Assembly: GCA_947628075.1 (NCBI GenBank)
Contig: CANQYF010000005.1
Span: 1-27,934, forward strand
Direction of reading: 5' to 3'
Length of the DNA stretch: 27,934 bases
Source of the DNA: an uncultured Bacilli bacterium
GTDB taxonomy: Bacteria > Bacillota_I > Bacilli_A > RF39 > UBA660
The notes under the pieces were generated by a model. That model was not told the origin of the DNA and did no database searches. It worked only from the letters and a program-made list of their open reading frames with translations. Below are positions 1-8,920 of the stretch, one piece after another (the stretch's first letter is position 1; every line of letters begins with the position of its first letter). Both the position numbers and the translations under genes were made by a program.

Positions 1-15
1 CCCCCCCCCCTAGGC

Positions 16-49
16 AAGAAAAAAAGGAAAAAGTTAATTTACTCTTTCC
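16..49 (-). terminator. Rho-independent terminator of valS
   Basis: On the minus strand an 8-bp stem (plus-strand arms 42-49 and 26-33, one G-U pair) closes an 8-nt loop and is followed by a T-run (A-run 19-25 on the plus strand). The 5' arm overlaps the last codons of valS, so the gene ends inside its own terminator. Confidence 0.75.
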
Positions 50-2559
50 TCTAATTTCTTTAATTCTAATTTTTCTTCTTCTAATTTTTGGGTTTCTTTT
101 TGAACTAATTCAGCTGGAGCTTTACTAACAAAATTTTGATTTTCTAGTAAGCCTTGTCTTTTCTTTATTGAGGCCTTTAAAGACTCAATATCTTTTTGCA
201 ATTGTAATTTATCTTCGACAGTTTGTTCTTTTTCATAGTAAATAGTAACATCATATTCTTTATAAGAAACATTATAACTAGCTATATTTAAATTACTATT
301 AACAACATTTTGAATTTTTAAAATCTTTTTAATTAATTCATAATCTCTATCATTATTAAATTTAACTTGAATACTTTTATCTAAATGATTTTCTTGATAA
401 GTTTTACGATATATTCTGATAAATTCAATTAAATCACTTACTTCTTGTTCTTCATTTTTAAATATATTTTTTTTATCAGATAATGGATAATTACTAATCA
501 TTATATTTTCGTTAATATTAGGTATTTTGCTATATATTTCGTCAGTTACATATGGCATAAAAGGATGTAACATTTTAAGAATACCCATTAAAACTTCTTT
601 TAAAGTCATTTTAGTAGTATTATCTTCTAAACTAAATTTAGCAAATTCAATATAATTATCGCAAAAATCATTATAAATAAAATTATATATTTCATTACCA
701 GCATTATTTAATTCGAATTTATCCATATATTTAGTTACATTTTTGATAGTGTCATTATATCTAGTTAAGATCCATTTATCTACTTTCTTTAAATTCAATG
801 GTTCTTCATTTATATCTTCGATATTCATTAAAACAAAGCGAGAAGCATTCCATAATTTATTAATAAAATTCCAAGTAGATTTTAAACTTTCCTCGTCAAA
901 TTTCAAATCCATTCCATTAGATACTGCAGTTGTAAGATAAAATCTTAATGCATCAGCTCCGTATTTTTCAATCATGTCCATTGGGTCAATGCCATTACCC
1001 AAAGACTTACTCATTTTTCTTCCTTCTTTATCCCGAATTAAACCATGAATTAAACATTTTTCAAAAGGTCTTGAATTAGTAAAATATAATGCTTGAAAAG
1101 TCATCCGATTAACCCAAAAAGGAATAATATCATAACCCGTAACTAAAACGTTATTTGGATAATATCTTTGATATAGTGGACTATTATCTAAATAATCTAA
1201 AGTACTAAATGGCCATAAGGCACTAGAAAACCAAGTATCTAAAACATCTTCATCTTGAACCCAACCGTCACCTTCAGGTGGATTTATACCAACATAAACG
1301 TCATTTCCTTTATACCAAGCTGGTATTCTATGTCCCCACCATAGTTGACGGGAAATACACCAATCATAAGTTATTTCCATCCAGTGGTTCATGATTTTTT
1401 CAAAACGTGGTGGAATAAAATTAACTTTTGTATCTTTATTTTTTTGATTTTCTAAAACGCGGTCTGCTAAAGGACGCATTTTTACAAACCATTGCTTTGA
1501 TAAATAAGGTTCAATCATGGCATTTGTTCTTTCAGAATGGCCAACAGAATGGGTAATATTTTCTATTTTAATTAGTAGATTAGCATCTTTTAAATCTTTA
1601 ACTAATTCTTCCCGACATTGAAAACGATCCATATCTTTATATTTACCGCATTTTTCATTCATAGTTCCATCAGGATTAATAACTATAATTCGTTCTAAAT
1701 TATGGCGATTACCTACTTCAAAGTCATTAGGGTCATGAGCTGGCGTAATTTTAACTACACCCGTTCCAAAACTAGGATCAGCATGTTCATCACCGATAAT
1801 CGGAATTTCTTTATTTACTATAGGTAAAATTACGGTTTTACCTATTAAATCTTTATATCTTTCATCACTAGGATTAACCGCAACGGCCGTATCGCCAAAT
1901 AAAGTTTCTGGTCGTGTTGTAGCTACTTCTAAATAATCATTTGAATCCTTTAACATATATTTAATATGATAAAAAGCCCCTGGAACATCTTTATAGATAA
2001 CTTCTTCATTAGATAAAGCAGTCATTGCTTCTGGATCCCAGTTAATAATTTTTTCCCCACGATAAATTAAACCATCATTATAAAGAGTTACAAAAACATG
2101 TTTTACGGTTTCACTTAAGCCAGCATCTAAAGTAAATCTTTCTTTCGTATAATCTAAGCTTAATCCCAATTTTGCCCATTGTTTTTTAATATTATCATGA
2201 TATTCATCTTTCCAAGACCAAGCATATTTTAACCATTCTTCCCTTTTTATTTGTCTAGGATTTATACCCATATTTTTTAATTTGGCATCAACTTTCGCTT
2301 GGGTAGCAATACCGGCATGATCCGTACCTGGTACCCACAAAACATCATAACCTTGCATTCTTTTAAATCTAATTATGATATCTTGTAAAGTTGTATCCCA
2401 AGCATGTCCTAAATGTAATTTACCTGTAACATTAGGAGGAGGAATAACTATTGAATATGGTTTTTTAGAAGTATCTCCACATTCAAAATAATGATGGCTA
2501 AGCCAATTATCATATTTTCCTTCTTCTACTAATAAGTGATTATATTTTTTATCTAACAT
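34..2559 (-). CDS. valS: Valine--tRNA ligase (ValRS)
   Basis: Class I aminoacyl-tRNA synthetase that charges tRNA-Val in the cytoplasm. Visible features in order: the HIGH-type motif HLGH near residue 49, the CP1 editing domain with TTRPETLFGDTAVAV, the KMSKS loop (KMSKSLGNG) near residue 515, an anticodon-binding helical domain, and a C-terminal coiled-coil arm rich in Lys, Glu and Leu. I place the start at 2559 (MLDKKYNHLL), giving about 841 residues, because AGAGGA lies at good distance there; the longer reading to 2601 would run back into the T-box terminator. The length is normal for bacterial ValRS. It is a single-gene unit with its own promoter, T-box and terminator. In many Firmicutes folC follows valS; here the window ends first. 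Identification is secure. Confidence 0.97.
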   Translation of the reverse strand: MLDKKYNHLLVEEGKYDNWLSHHYFECGDTSKKPYSIVIPPPNVTGKLHLGHAWDTTLQDIIIRFKRMQGYDVLWVPGTDHAGIATQAKVDAKLKNMGINPRQIKREEWLKYAWSWKDEYHDNIKKQWAKLGLSLDYTKERFTLDAGLSETVKHVFVTLYNDGLIYRGEKIINWDPEAMTALSNEEVIYKDVPGAFYHIKYMLKDSNDYLEVATTRPETLFGDTAVAVNPSDERYKDLIGKTVILPIVNKEIPIIGDEHADPSFGTGVVKITPAHDPNDFEVGNRHNLERIIVINPDGTMNEKCGKYKDMDRFQCREELVKDLKDANLLIKIENITHSVGHSERTNAMIEPYLSKQWFVKMRPLADRVLENQKNKDTKVNFIPPRFEKIMNHWMEITYDWCISRQLWWGHRIPAWYKGNDVYVGINPPEGDGWVQDEDVLDTWFSSALWPFSTLDYLDNSPLYQRYYPNNVLVTGYDIIPFWVNRMTFQALYFTNSRPFEKCLIHGLIRDKEGRKMSKSLGNGIDPMDMIEKYGADALRFYLTTAVSNGMDLKFDEESLKSTWNFINKLWNASRFVLMNIEDINEEPLNLKKVDKWILTRYNDTIKNVTKYMDKFELNNAGNEIYNFIYNDFCDNYIEFAKFSLEDNTTKMTLKEVLMGILKMLHPFMPYVTDEIYSKIPNINENIMISNYPLSDKKNIFKNEEQEVSDLIEFIRIYRKTYQENHLDKSIQVKFNNDRDYELIKKILKIQNVVNSNLNIASYNVSYKEYDVTIYYEKEQTVEDKLQLQKDIESLKASIKKRQGLLENQNFVSKAPAELVQKETQKLEEEKLELKKLEERVN

Positions 2560-2574
2560 AAAAATCCTCTTTCC

Positions 2575-2769
2575 TAAAAAATAAAAAAGGTAATACCTCA
2601 AAGGGCGATGTTAAGCCGCGGTACCACCTTTATTTTTACTTTCGAATTATAACGCATTCCTGCTTTTATACTCTGCAAACAACAAATATATTTATTTTTA
2701 TTAGTTTCCACCAACCACTAACTCTCTTTTAAAAATACAATATATCCCTTTCACTTCTTCATATAAATT
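2575..2769 (-). promoter_or_regulatory. T-box riboswitch leader of valS
   Basis: The leader contains the T-box core GGTGGTACCGCG (plus 2617-2628) on the minus strand. The terminator pairs plus-strand arms 2620-2631 and 2586-2597 (12 bp, two G-U) and is followed by a T-rich run. The competing antiterminator would pair AAAGG with CCTTT and GCG with CGC around the UGG bulge. Stem I has AGAGAG and GGTTGGTGGAAAC signatures. Two adjacent GUU triplets at 2678-2683 in the presumed specifier loop are candidate Val codons, but I cannot fix the register. By family knowledge, uncharged tRNA-Val would stabilise the antiterminator and allow valS transcription. Confidence 0.9.
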
Positions 2770-2775
2770 TTCTCT

Positions 2776-2804
2776 ATTTTATCAAATTTAATTATTTATT
2801 TCAA
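2776..2804 (-). promoter_or_regulatory. Promoter for the valS T-box transcript
   Basis: TTGAAA (2799-2804), a 17-base spacer and TAAAAT (2776-2781) with an extended TG motif. It overlaps the stop codon region of the gene upstream, so valS can be transcribed separately. The predicted start is near 2769. Confidence 0.6.
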
Positions 2805-3717
2805 TATTTTCTATTATATTTCCATCTACTTTTACTACTAATTTATTATTATCTTTTTCTAACTCTACTAATTTATCTTTAGTTATTTGGGGAATTAATT
2901 TTAAATAAGCATTATTTAACTCTTTATAAATTAATATATAATTATCCGTTATAATGCCATAATAGCCATCACTAATTATATAATCATTTATAATATAATT
3001 ATCTAATAATTCATTTCCTTCATAATCATAAATTTTTATTTCATCAGCAATTTTACTAAATAAATATTTTTCATCATAATCTATAATTGGGTTTTCAATT
3101 TTACCAGATAATACATTATTCATGGAATCAACTAAAAACCAATGATTATCTTGTAAAACAATATATTTATCGATTAATAAGTTATTTTCATTAACATTAT
3201 TAGTTTTTAAACCAATAAAATCATATTCAAAAGGAAGAACTGCTCTTAAATTTTCGGAAACGGAAAGAACTCCCCACAAATCATCATTATTTTTAAGTAT
3301 ATAAACATTATTTTGTAAATTAATATTATAATTTTTAACTTCTTTATAAGTTTGCATAGATTTACCTAATGATATATTATATAAAGAAATTATTACTCCA
3401 TCGGTAATAAAAGCATATGTATTATTACTAACAGGAATATTTTCTAAAGTTCCATTTTTATAATAATTTATATCATATTCATCATCATTTATAGTTGGTT
3501 TAGTTAATTCACATTTTTCTGTTTTACAGACATATGTATTAATTAAATTATTACTTTCATCATAAAACCATAATTTACCATCATAATAAAGTTCATGATT
3601 GGGATTATCTTTAAAAACTTTATGAGAAGTTTTTGTTAAAAAACCTATTATAGTAAGGGGAACAAATATAATTAATAAAATAATAATGGTTATAAAGACT
3701 GGTTTTTTATTCTCCAT
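2788..3717 (-). CDS. Membrane-anchored WG-repeat-like protein, one module
   Basis: A 309-residue protein of unknown function. Residues about 7-28 form one hydrophobic segment with a short Lys-rich cytoplasmic start, so the rest is probably outside the cell. The outer part is a single module opening with YYDGKLWFYD, then YVC and a second Cys four residues on, a WG-repeat-like stretch (DDLWGVLSVSENLRAVLPFE) and a final strand pair (VVKVDGNIIE). The same module occurs twice in the upstream gene, whose end this gene overlaps by 11 bases, so the two are almost certainly co-transcribed and translationally coupled. AAGGA lies about 11 bases before ATG. WG-repeat domains are usually beta-rich and poorly characterised. 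The two Cys could form a disulfide, which is inference. Confidence 0.8.
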   Translation of the reverse strand: MENKKPVFITIIILLIIFVPLTIIGFLTKTSHKVFKDNPNHELYYDGKLWFYDESNNLINTYVCKTEKCELTKPTINDDEYDINYYKNGTLENIPVSNNTYAFITDGVIISLYNISLGKSMQTYKEVKNYNINLQNNVYILKNNDDLWGVLSVSENLRAVLPFEYDFIGLKTNNVNENNLLIDKYIVLQDNHWFLVDSMNNVLSGKIENPIIDYDEKYLFSKIADEIKIYDYEGNELLDNYIINDYIISDGYYGIITDNYILIYKELNNAYLKLIPQITKDKLVELEKDNNKLVVKVDGNIIENIEINN

Positions 3718-5614
3718 TTTTTATTTTTCCTTCTTTGGTATAACTATATAAAACTCCATCAATTGTTATATTAAATCCATCTTCAAAATTAATTTCAAAT
3801 TCATTATCTTTTACTTCTAAATCTGATTCTAAAATTCCTAAAGCATTATTATAACTATATACATTTAATTTATTATTAGAAATACCAACATAATAATTAT
3901 CATAAGAAGCGATATAATTAAACTCATTACTTACTTTTTCAAATTCTTTATTATATAAGCTATAAGTATCTGCAGTATTTATTAATAAATAGTAACCATT
4001 TACATTTTCAATACTTTTATATTTAAATTCTATTTTACCAGAAATGCCATTACTAGCTATCTCTAAAACTCCAAAATTACCAGTATTAGCACCTGTTCCT
4101 GATTTAGCAATTATAAATGAAGAACTAGTATAAATTGGTTTTATATTACTATTTAATTCATTTGTTGTCATAAATTCTAGACTAGTATAAGTTCCTTTAT
4201 TCTTATTATTTTTTAAATCATATAAATAATAATTTTTACTTCCTTCTAAATTATCACTAATAAAGACATATTGATTATTATAAATACCACTTATGCCTGT
4301 ACTACCTTTATATATACTACAATTTGCATATTCACTACTTGCACTAGTTATATTATTTTTATTATTACATGTATAAGTACCAATAACATCAGTTTTTTCA
4401 CTATCACTATAAAAATATAATTTGCCATCTAAATAACTCATATAGTCATAATTACTACTTGCTTTTCCTTCTAATATATTTATCTCTTTAGTATCATTTC
4501 CTACTCTAATTACTGCTTTATCATTAGCTTCTTCAATTTCATAACTTACTAGAGTATCAATTAATCTATTATCTTTATCATAAACATATTTTTTTACATA
4601 ATTTTTATTTTCTAATCTAATACCATCTTCACTTAGTTTATTAAAACTAGTATCTACTAAATAAAGACGATTATTTTTAACTAAAGATATAACTGCATCA
4701 TGAATTTTTATATAATCATAATCATTAATTAAATCTTCAAATGAATAATTATAAAGACTATAACTACCTTTTATTTCTCCAACTATATAATCTTTATTTA
4801 ATGATTGAATACTTACATTTTTAAAATTACTACTTAGTTTTTTACCAGTACTATCGACTATATAATAGGCATCTTTATCTTGAGCAACTAAATAAGAAAG
4901 TTCTAAATTAACTACTCCTAAATTATCATAAGATGGTCTTATTAAATATTCAAAACCAGCTTCAGTAATTTTAATTAAACCATATTTACTATTTTCATCT
5001 TCAATTACCACTAAATTATCTTTAGTACTATAATTTTTTATACTTTTTAAATCAAGATCTTCTTCTTTAGTTTGCATATTGTATAAAAATAATTTTTCTC
5101 CATCTTTAACAAAAACAAAATTATTATCATAAATAGGACTATTTTTAATTATTTCGGTATTTTCTTCATTAATATTTATTATTCTTTCAAATTGATCAGT
5201 ACTATAGTCAGATTTTGCTACATAACAATCATCAACATTTTTGTTTTTACACTCATAACGGCCAATTTCCCGATCACTTAAATTTAAAAATACTAATTCC
5301 CCATTTTCATAACGATAATTATCTTTTTCTAATATTACATCTTTAGGTTTCTCTTCTAAAACTTCATCATCTTTTTTAAAAATGGTAAAATATAGGGTAA
5401 TTCCTACTCCTACAAGAATAACCAATATTATGGATACTATAATAATTATTTTTTTCTTTTTACTAAGGCCATTCCACTTATCTTTGATACTGCGTTTAGG
5501 CTTTTTCACCATATTTTCTTTACTTGGTAATACTTTATCTTCTTCTAAAGTATTTTCTTTTACTGCATTTTCATCATCATTAATTTCAATTATTTCATTA
5601 TCAAAATCGTTCAT
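3707..5614 (-). CDS. Membrane-anchored protein with two WG-repeat-like modules
   Basis: A 635-residue protein of unknown function. An acidic then Lys-rich N-terminus of about 52 residues precedes one membrane helix (about 53-78), with no lipobox. Two tandem modules follow. The first begins near residue 98 with YRYENGELVFLN and YEC...C; the second begins near residue 392 with YMSYLDGKLYFYSDSE and YTC...C. Each then has WG-repeat-like segments (KYGLIKI and NFGVLEI, each followed by a variable strand-rich stretch) and ends in a strand pair before a Lys/Glu-rich tail. The downstream gene is a one-module paralogue overlapping by 11 bases. AGGTGG precedes ATG by 8 bases and an extended -10 promoter lies just upstream. 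It could be a surface sensor or cell-envelope scaffold, but nothing in the sequence fixes a role. Confidence 0.8.
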   Translation of the reverse strand: MNDFDNEIIEINDDENAVKENTLEEDKVLPSKENMVKKPKRSIKDKWNGLSKKKKIIIIVSIILVILVGVGITLYFTIFKKDDEVLEEKPKDVILEKDNYRYENGELVFLNLSDREIGRYECKNKNVDDCYVAKSDYSTDQFERIININEENTEIIKNSPIYDNNFVFVKDGEKLFLYNMQTKEEDLDLKSIKNYSTKDNLVVIEDENSKYGLIKITEAGFEYLIRPSYDNLGVVNLELSYLVAQDKDAYYIVDSTGKKLSSNFKNVSIQSLNKDYIVGEIKGSYSLYNYSFEDLINDYDYIKIHDAVISLVKNNRLYLVDTSFNKLSEDGIRLENKNYVKKYVYDKDNRLIDTLVSYEIEEANDKAVIRVGNDTKEINILEGKASSNYDYMSYLDGKLYFYSDSEKTDVIGTYTCNNKNNITSASSEYANCSIYKGSTGISGIYNNQYVFISDNLEGSKNYYLYDLKNNKNKGTYTSLEFMTTNELNSNIKPIYTSSSFIIAKSGTGANTGNFGVLEIASNGISGKIEFKYKSIENVNGYYLLINTADTYSLYNKEFEKVSNEFNYIASYDNYYVGISNNKLNVYSYNNALGILESDLEVKDNEFEINFEDGFNITIDGVLYSYTKEGKIKNGE

Positions 5615-5642
5615 TAAACAACCACCTATTTTCTTAATATGA

Positions 5643-5651
5643 ATTATAACA
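5643..5651 (-). promoter_or_regulatory. Extended -10 promoter for the WG-repeat-like gene pair
   Basis: TGTTATAAT on the minus strand (TATAAT at 5643-5648, TG at 5650-5651), about 30 bases before the start codon at 5614. No good -35 box is visible at 17 bases, as is common for extended -10 promoters. Confidence 0.5.
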
Positions 5652-5661
5652 TATTTTTTTG

Positions 5662-5697
5662 CATAATAAAAGATACTTTAAAAAGGATAAAGTATCT
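5662..5697 (-). terminator. Terminator of the hisS-gatB operon
   Basis: A perfect 10-bp inverted repeat, AGATACTTTA at 5671-5680 and its complement at 5688-5697, with a 7-base loop. On the minus strand it is followed by TTTTATTATG. It lies just after gatB and before the promoter of the next unit. Confidence 0.85.
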
Positions 5698-5710
5698 CTT
5701 AAACTATTAA

Positions 5711-7141
5711 TTAGTTATCTAACTTATTTTTAAGTATTTCTTTTACTAAATTTGGATTAGCTTTACCTCTAGTTTCTTTCATTACTTGACCTACAAAATA
5801 ATCAAATAAGTTAGTCTTACCATCTTTATATTGTTGAACTTGGCTTTCATTATTTGCTAATATATTATTAATCATATTTTTTAATAGTTCTTCATCAGAT
5901 ATTTGAACATTATCATTAGTTATATAAGTTTTTGGCTCTTTTCTTTCTTCTAAAGATTTATTAAATATTTCTTTAGCTTGTTTTGAAGAAATTGTTCCTT
6001 TTTCAAATTCCACAATTATTTGGTTTAATAACTCAGGTGTTAAATAAAATTCATTCAAGGTAATTTCTTCTTTATTTAAATATGCAATAATATTTACAAT
6101 TAAATAATTAGCAGCTAATTTAGGATTCATTTTTAATGCCACACATTTTTCAAAATAATCAGCATAAGCTTTATTTTTGATAATTATTTGTGCATCATAT
6201 TTTGACAAACCAAATTCATTAATATATTTTTCTTCTCTTTCATGGGGAAGCATAGGAATATTTTTTCTTATTTCTTCTAACCACTCTTTATTAATTTTAT
6301 ATTTAGGTATATTAGGTTCAACAAAATATTTATAATCGATGGCATCGACCTTACTACGCATTCTTTTAGTTGTTCCTGTTTCTTCGTCAAATCTTCTTGT
6401 TTCTTGTACAACCTCATCATACTTTCCAGCTTCTTTAAGCTCAGTTTGTCTTTTAATTTCATAGTTAATGGCATCATAGACATTACTAAAAGAATTAACA
6501 TTTTTAATTTCTACTTTAGTTCCTAATTCACTAGCATCTTCATCCATAATTGAGACATTTACATCACATCTTATTTGACCGAGTTTAGTATCTGCATCCG
6601 ATACTCCACAATATTGATAAACAAGACGCATATATTCTAGAAAAGCGATGGCTTCATCGGCTGAATTTAGACAAGGCTCAGTTACAAGTTCTAAAAGAGG
6701 TACACCCGCTCTATTATAATCAATTAAAGATACATCAGAATAATGATCTAAACTTGCGGAATCTTCTTCTAAATGAATATCATGAATTAAAACGTCTTTA
6801 TAAGTATCATTAATTTGAATGGTAATTTTACCATTTACCCCAACTGGACTATGCATTTGGGTTATTTGATAACCTTTAGGTAAATCAGGATAATAATAAT
6901 TCTTACGATCAAAATACATATAAGATGGTGTTTCACAATTTAAAACCATTGCCATCATTAAAGATTGTCGAACGCTTTCTTTATTTAAAGTAGGAAGTGT
7001 TCCTGGAAAAGCCATATCAAGTGGTCTTACATTATCATTAGGTATATCACTATAAGAATTACGTGCACTAGAAAATACTTTTGATTTACTTTTTAATTCA
7101 CAGTGCATCTCTAAGCCAATTACAGCTTTATACTTACTCAT
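5711..7141 (-). CDS. gatB: Asp-tRNA(Asn)/Glu-tRNA(Gln) amidotransferase subunit B
   Basis: The tRNA-binding and kinase subunit of the GatCAB complex, which converts misacylated Glu-tRNA-Gln or Asp-tRNA-Asn to the amide form using ammonia passed from GatA. The N-terminus YKAVIGLEMHCELKSKSKVF is the family hallmark. FPGTLPTLN, YPDLPKGYQITQ and the LEEDSASLDH region follow, and the C-terminal third is the helical YqeY-like tail domain ending EILKNKLDN. At 476 residues it is normal length. The start overlaps the end of gatA by 8 bases, indicating translational coupling. It is the last gene of the hisS operon and is followed by a strong terminator. Confidence 0.97.
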   Translation of the reverse strand: MSKYKAVIGLEMHCELKSKSKVFSSARNSYSDIPNDNVRPLDMAFPGTLPTLNKESVRQSLMMAMVLNCETPSYMYFDRKNYYYPDLPKGYQITQMHSPVGVNGKITIQINDTYKDVLIHDIHLEEDSASLDHYSDVSLIDYNRAGVPLLELVTEPCLNSADEAIAFLEYMRLVYQYCGVSDADTKLGQIRCDVNVSIMDEDASELGTKVEIKNVNSFSNVYDAINYEIKRQTELKEAGKYDEVVQETRRFDEETGTTKRMRSKVDAIDYKYFVEPNIPKYKINKEWLEEIRKNIPMLPHEREEKYINEFGLSKYDAQIIIKNKAYADYFEKCVALKMNPKLAANYLIVNIIAYLNKEEITLNEFYLTPELLNQIIVEFEKGTISSKQAKEIFNKSLEERKEPKTYITNDNVQISDEELLKNMINNILANNESQVQQYKDGKTNLFDYFVGQVMKETRGKANPNLVKEILKNKLDN

Positions 7142-8603
7142 GGCGCTCCTCCTTTAACTTAGCAATTTGATTTTTATATGGCATTAAACTTTCAAGCCCA
7201 TATGCAATATTTAAAACATTTATATCATCATAGCATTTGCCCGTAATATTGACCCCCACCGGTAAGTTACCTACAAAACCATTAGGAATTGTAATGGAAG
7301 GAAAACCACCAAAATTGCCTATTTGTAAATGTTCTTCTAAAAGCGTAGAATTATCATTAGTCATCTCATCTTTACTACCATCAAGGTAAGTTGCTGGACC
7401 AGTTGATACTGGTAAAATTAAAGCATCATATTTTTGCAAAAATTCATTAATTTTATCTACTATTAATCTTCTTACTCTTTGGGCATTAACAAAATACTTT
7501 TCTTGATTTTCTCTTTGTAAAATATAAGAGCCAATGACAAATCTTCTTTTAATTAAAGGGGAAAAACCTTTTGTACGGTGATCTTTCATCATTTCTATTA
7601 CATTACTGCCCTTACCTCTTGGGCCAAAAATAATACCAGTTAAATTGGACATATTACTTGTAGCTTCAGCACAAGATATACAAGCATAAACACTGGAAAT
7701 AGCATTTAATAATGTCTTATCCATACTAACTTCATCGATAGTTGCCCCATTATTCCTAAGTAATTCAACCGTTTTTTGAAAGTTTTCTAAATGTTCTTTT
7801 AATTCCCGAGATGCATCAGGATAATTATTTAAATTAGCTATCTCTTTAATATAAAATAATTTTTTGCCTTTAAGATTACCATCAATATTTTTATATAATT
7901 CAATATTATTAGAGTCCCAACTTGTTAAATCATTTTTATCTTGACCTTTCATAGCATCAACAACAATCGCCGCATCTTTAACTGAACGAGTTAAAACACC
8001 ACAATGATCAAGGCTTGAAGCAAAAGGAAATAAACCATAACGACTAATCATTCCATAGGTAGGTTTATATCCAACTATTCCACAAAAAGCTGCTGGTTTT
8101 CTTATTGAGTCTCCTGTATCACTACCTAAAGCATACGGATAAACTCCGGCTGCAACGGCTGCTGCACTACCAGAAGAAGAACCTGCACACATTCTTTGTA
8201 AATCCCAAGGATTTCTCACCACACCTGTATGACAAGTTGTTCCCGTTCCTCCCATTCCAAATTCATCTAAGGCCGTTTTATTAACTGGAATTGCCCCATG
8301 TTTGGCTAAATTAAAAACGGCAGTGGCGTCAAAAAATGGTACATAATCTTTTAAGGTATTAGATGAACCAGTGGTCAAAATACCTTTAGTTGAATAATTA
8401 TCTTTAATACCATAAGGAATACCTGATAATAAATCATCTGTTACTTTACCACCCTTAGCATCATCCATTATAGTAACAAAAGCATTACAACTTGATTGAA
8501 TTTCATGCGATTTTAAAAGTGATTCTTTGACAAGCTCATCGGAAGTTATTTTGCCACTTTTTAATAGTTCGTGTAATTCTTCAATTGTTTTTGTATTATT
8601 CAT
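7134..8603 (-). CDS. gatA: Asp/Glu-tRNA amidotransferase subunit A (amidase)
   Basis: The glutaminase subunit of GatCAB: it releases ammonia from glutamine for use by GatB. The amidase-signature Ser-cisSer-Lys triad is visible: the Lys at residue 68 in GIPYGIKDN, the cis-Ser in GSSSGSAAAVAAG (141-153), and the nucleophile Ser166 in GSDTGDSIRKPAAFCG. The residue before the nucleophile is Asp where most GatA proteins have Gly (TGGS), and the Gln in IRQP is Lys; see findings. It is 489 residues, the usual length. The gene begins one base inside the gatC stop (TAATG), with GGAGG in the end of gatC as ribosome binding site, and overlaps gatB by 8 bases. Confidence 0.96.
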   Translation of the reverse strand: MNNTKTIEELHELLKSGKITSDELVKESLLKSHEIQSSCNAFVTIMDDAKGGKVTDDLLSGIPYGIKDNYSTKGILTTGSSNTLKDYVPFFDATAVFNLAKHGAIPVNKTALDEFGMGGTGTTCHTGVVRNPWDLQRMCAGSSSGSAAAVAAGVYPYALGSDTGDSIRKPAAFCGIVGYKPTYGMISRYGLFPFASSLDHCGVLTRSVKDAAIVVDAMKGQDKNDLTSWDSNNIELYKNIDGNLKGKKLFYIKEIANLNNYPDASRELKEHLENFQKTVELLRNNGATIDEVSMDKTLLNAISSVYACISCAEATSNMSNLTGIIFGPRGKGSNVIEMMKDHRTKGFSPLIKRRFVIGSYILQRENQEKYFVNAQRVRRLIVDKINEFLQKYDALILPVSTGPATYLDGSKDEMTNDNSTLLEEHLQIGNFGGFPSITIPNGFVGNLPVGVNITGKCYDDINVLNIAYGLESLMPYKNQIAKLKEERHE

Positions 8604-8911
8604 TACTCTTCTACACCTCCAACTACTTTTGGCACACTTACTTCACGATCTTCATAACCATCACAATTTTGTAGTAATTCAGCAATAGGAATGCTATCTT
8701 CAACTTCATCATCACTACGTAATTCGTATTCAAAGTGAGGAAGAGCATGAGTCATTGGTTCAACTTTATTAATATTAGGAATCTTTAAAATCAATTCCAT
8801 ATTTTTATCTATAATATCAAATTCATTTAATACTAAAGCATTTTCTTCTTCCGTTAAACCAATTAGTAATTTATTAGCATAATCGTCTACTAATTCTTTT
8901 GTAAACTTCAT
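8603..8911 (-). CDS. gatC: Asp/Glu-tRNA amidotransferase subunit C
   Basis: The small belt subunit that holds GatA and GatB together. At 102 residues it is typical. It has the usual pattern: a helical N-terminus (ELVDDYANKLLIGLTEEE), a middle helix, and a loop with VEPMTHALPHFEYELRSDDE corresponding to the family's V.PM.H....LR.D motif. AAGGTG precedes its ATG. It lies 9 bases after asnS and its stop overlaps the gatA start. The Asp-rich C-terminal tail ends GGVEE, whose codons also supply the gatA ribosome binding site. Confidence 0.94.
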   Translation of the reverse strand: MKFTKELVDDYANKLLIGLTEEENALVLNEFDIIDKNMELILKIPNINKVEPMTHALPHFEYELRSDDEVEDSIPIAELLQNCDGYEDREVSVPKVVGGVEE

Positions 8912-8920
8912 ATTATCACC

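Noticed and set aside
743..940. Plus-strand open frames inside valS, asnS, aspS, hisS, yhcG and ftsW
   Set aside because: They lie opposite strongly conserved genes, lack ribosome binding sites and give low-complexity proteins; they are shadows.
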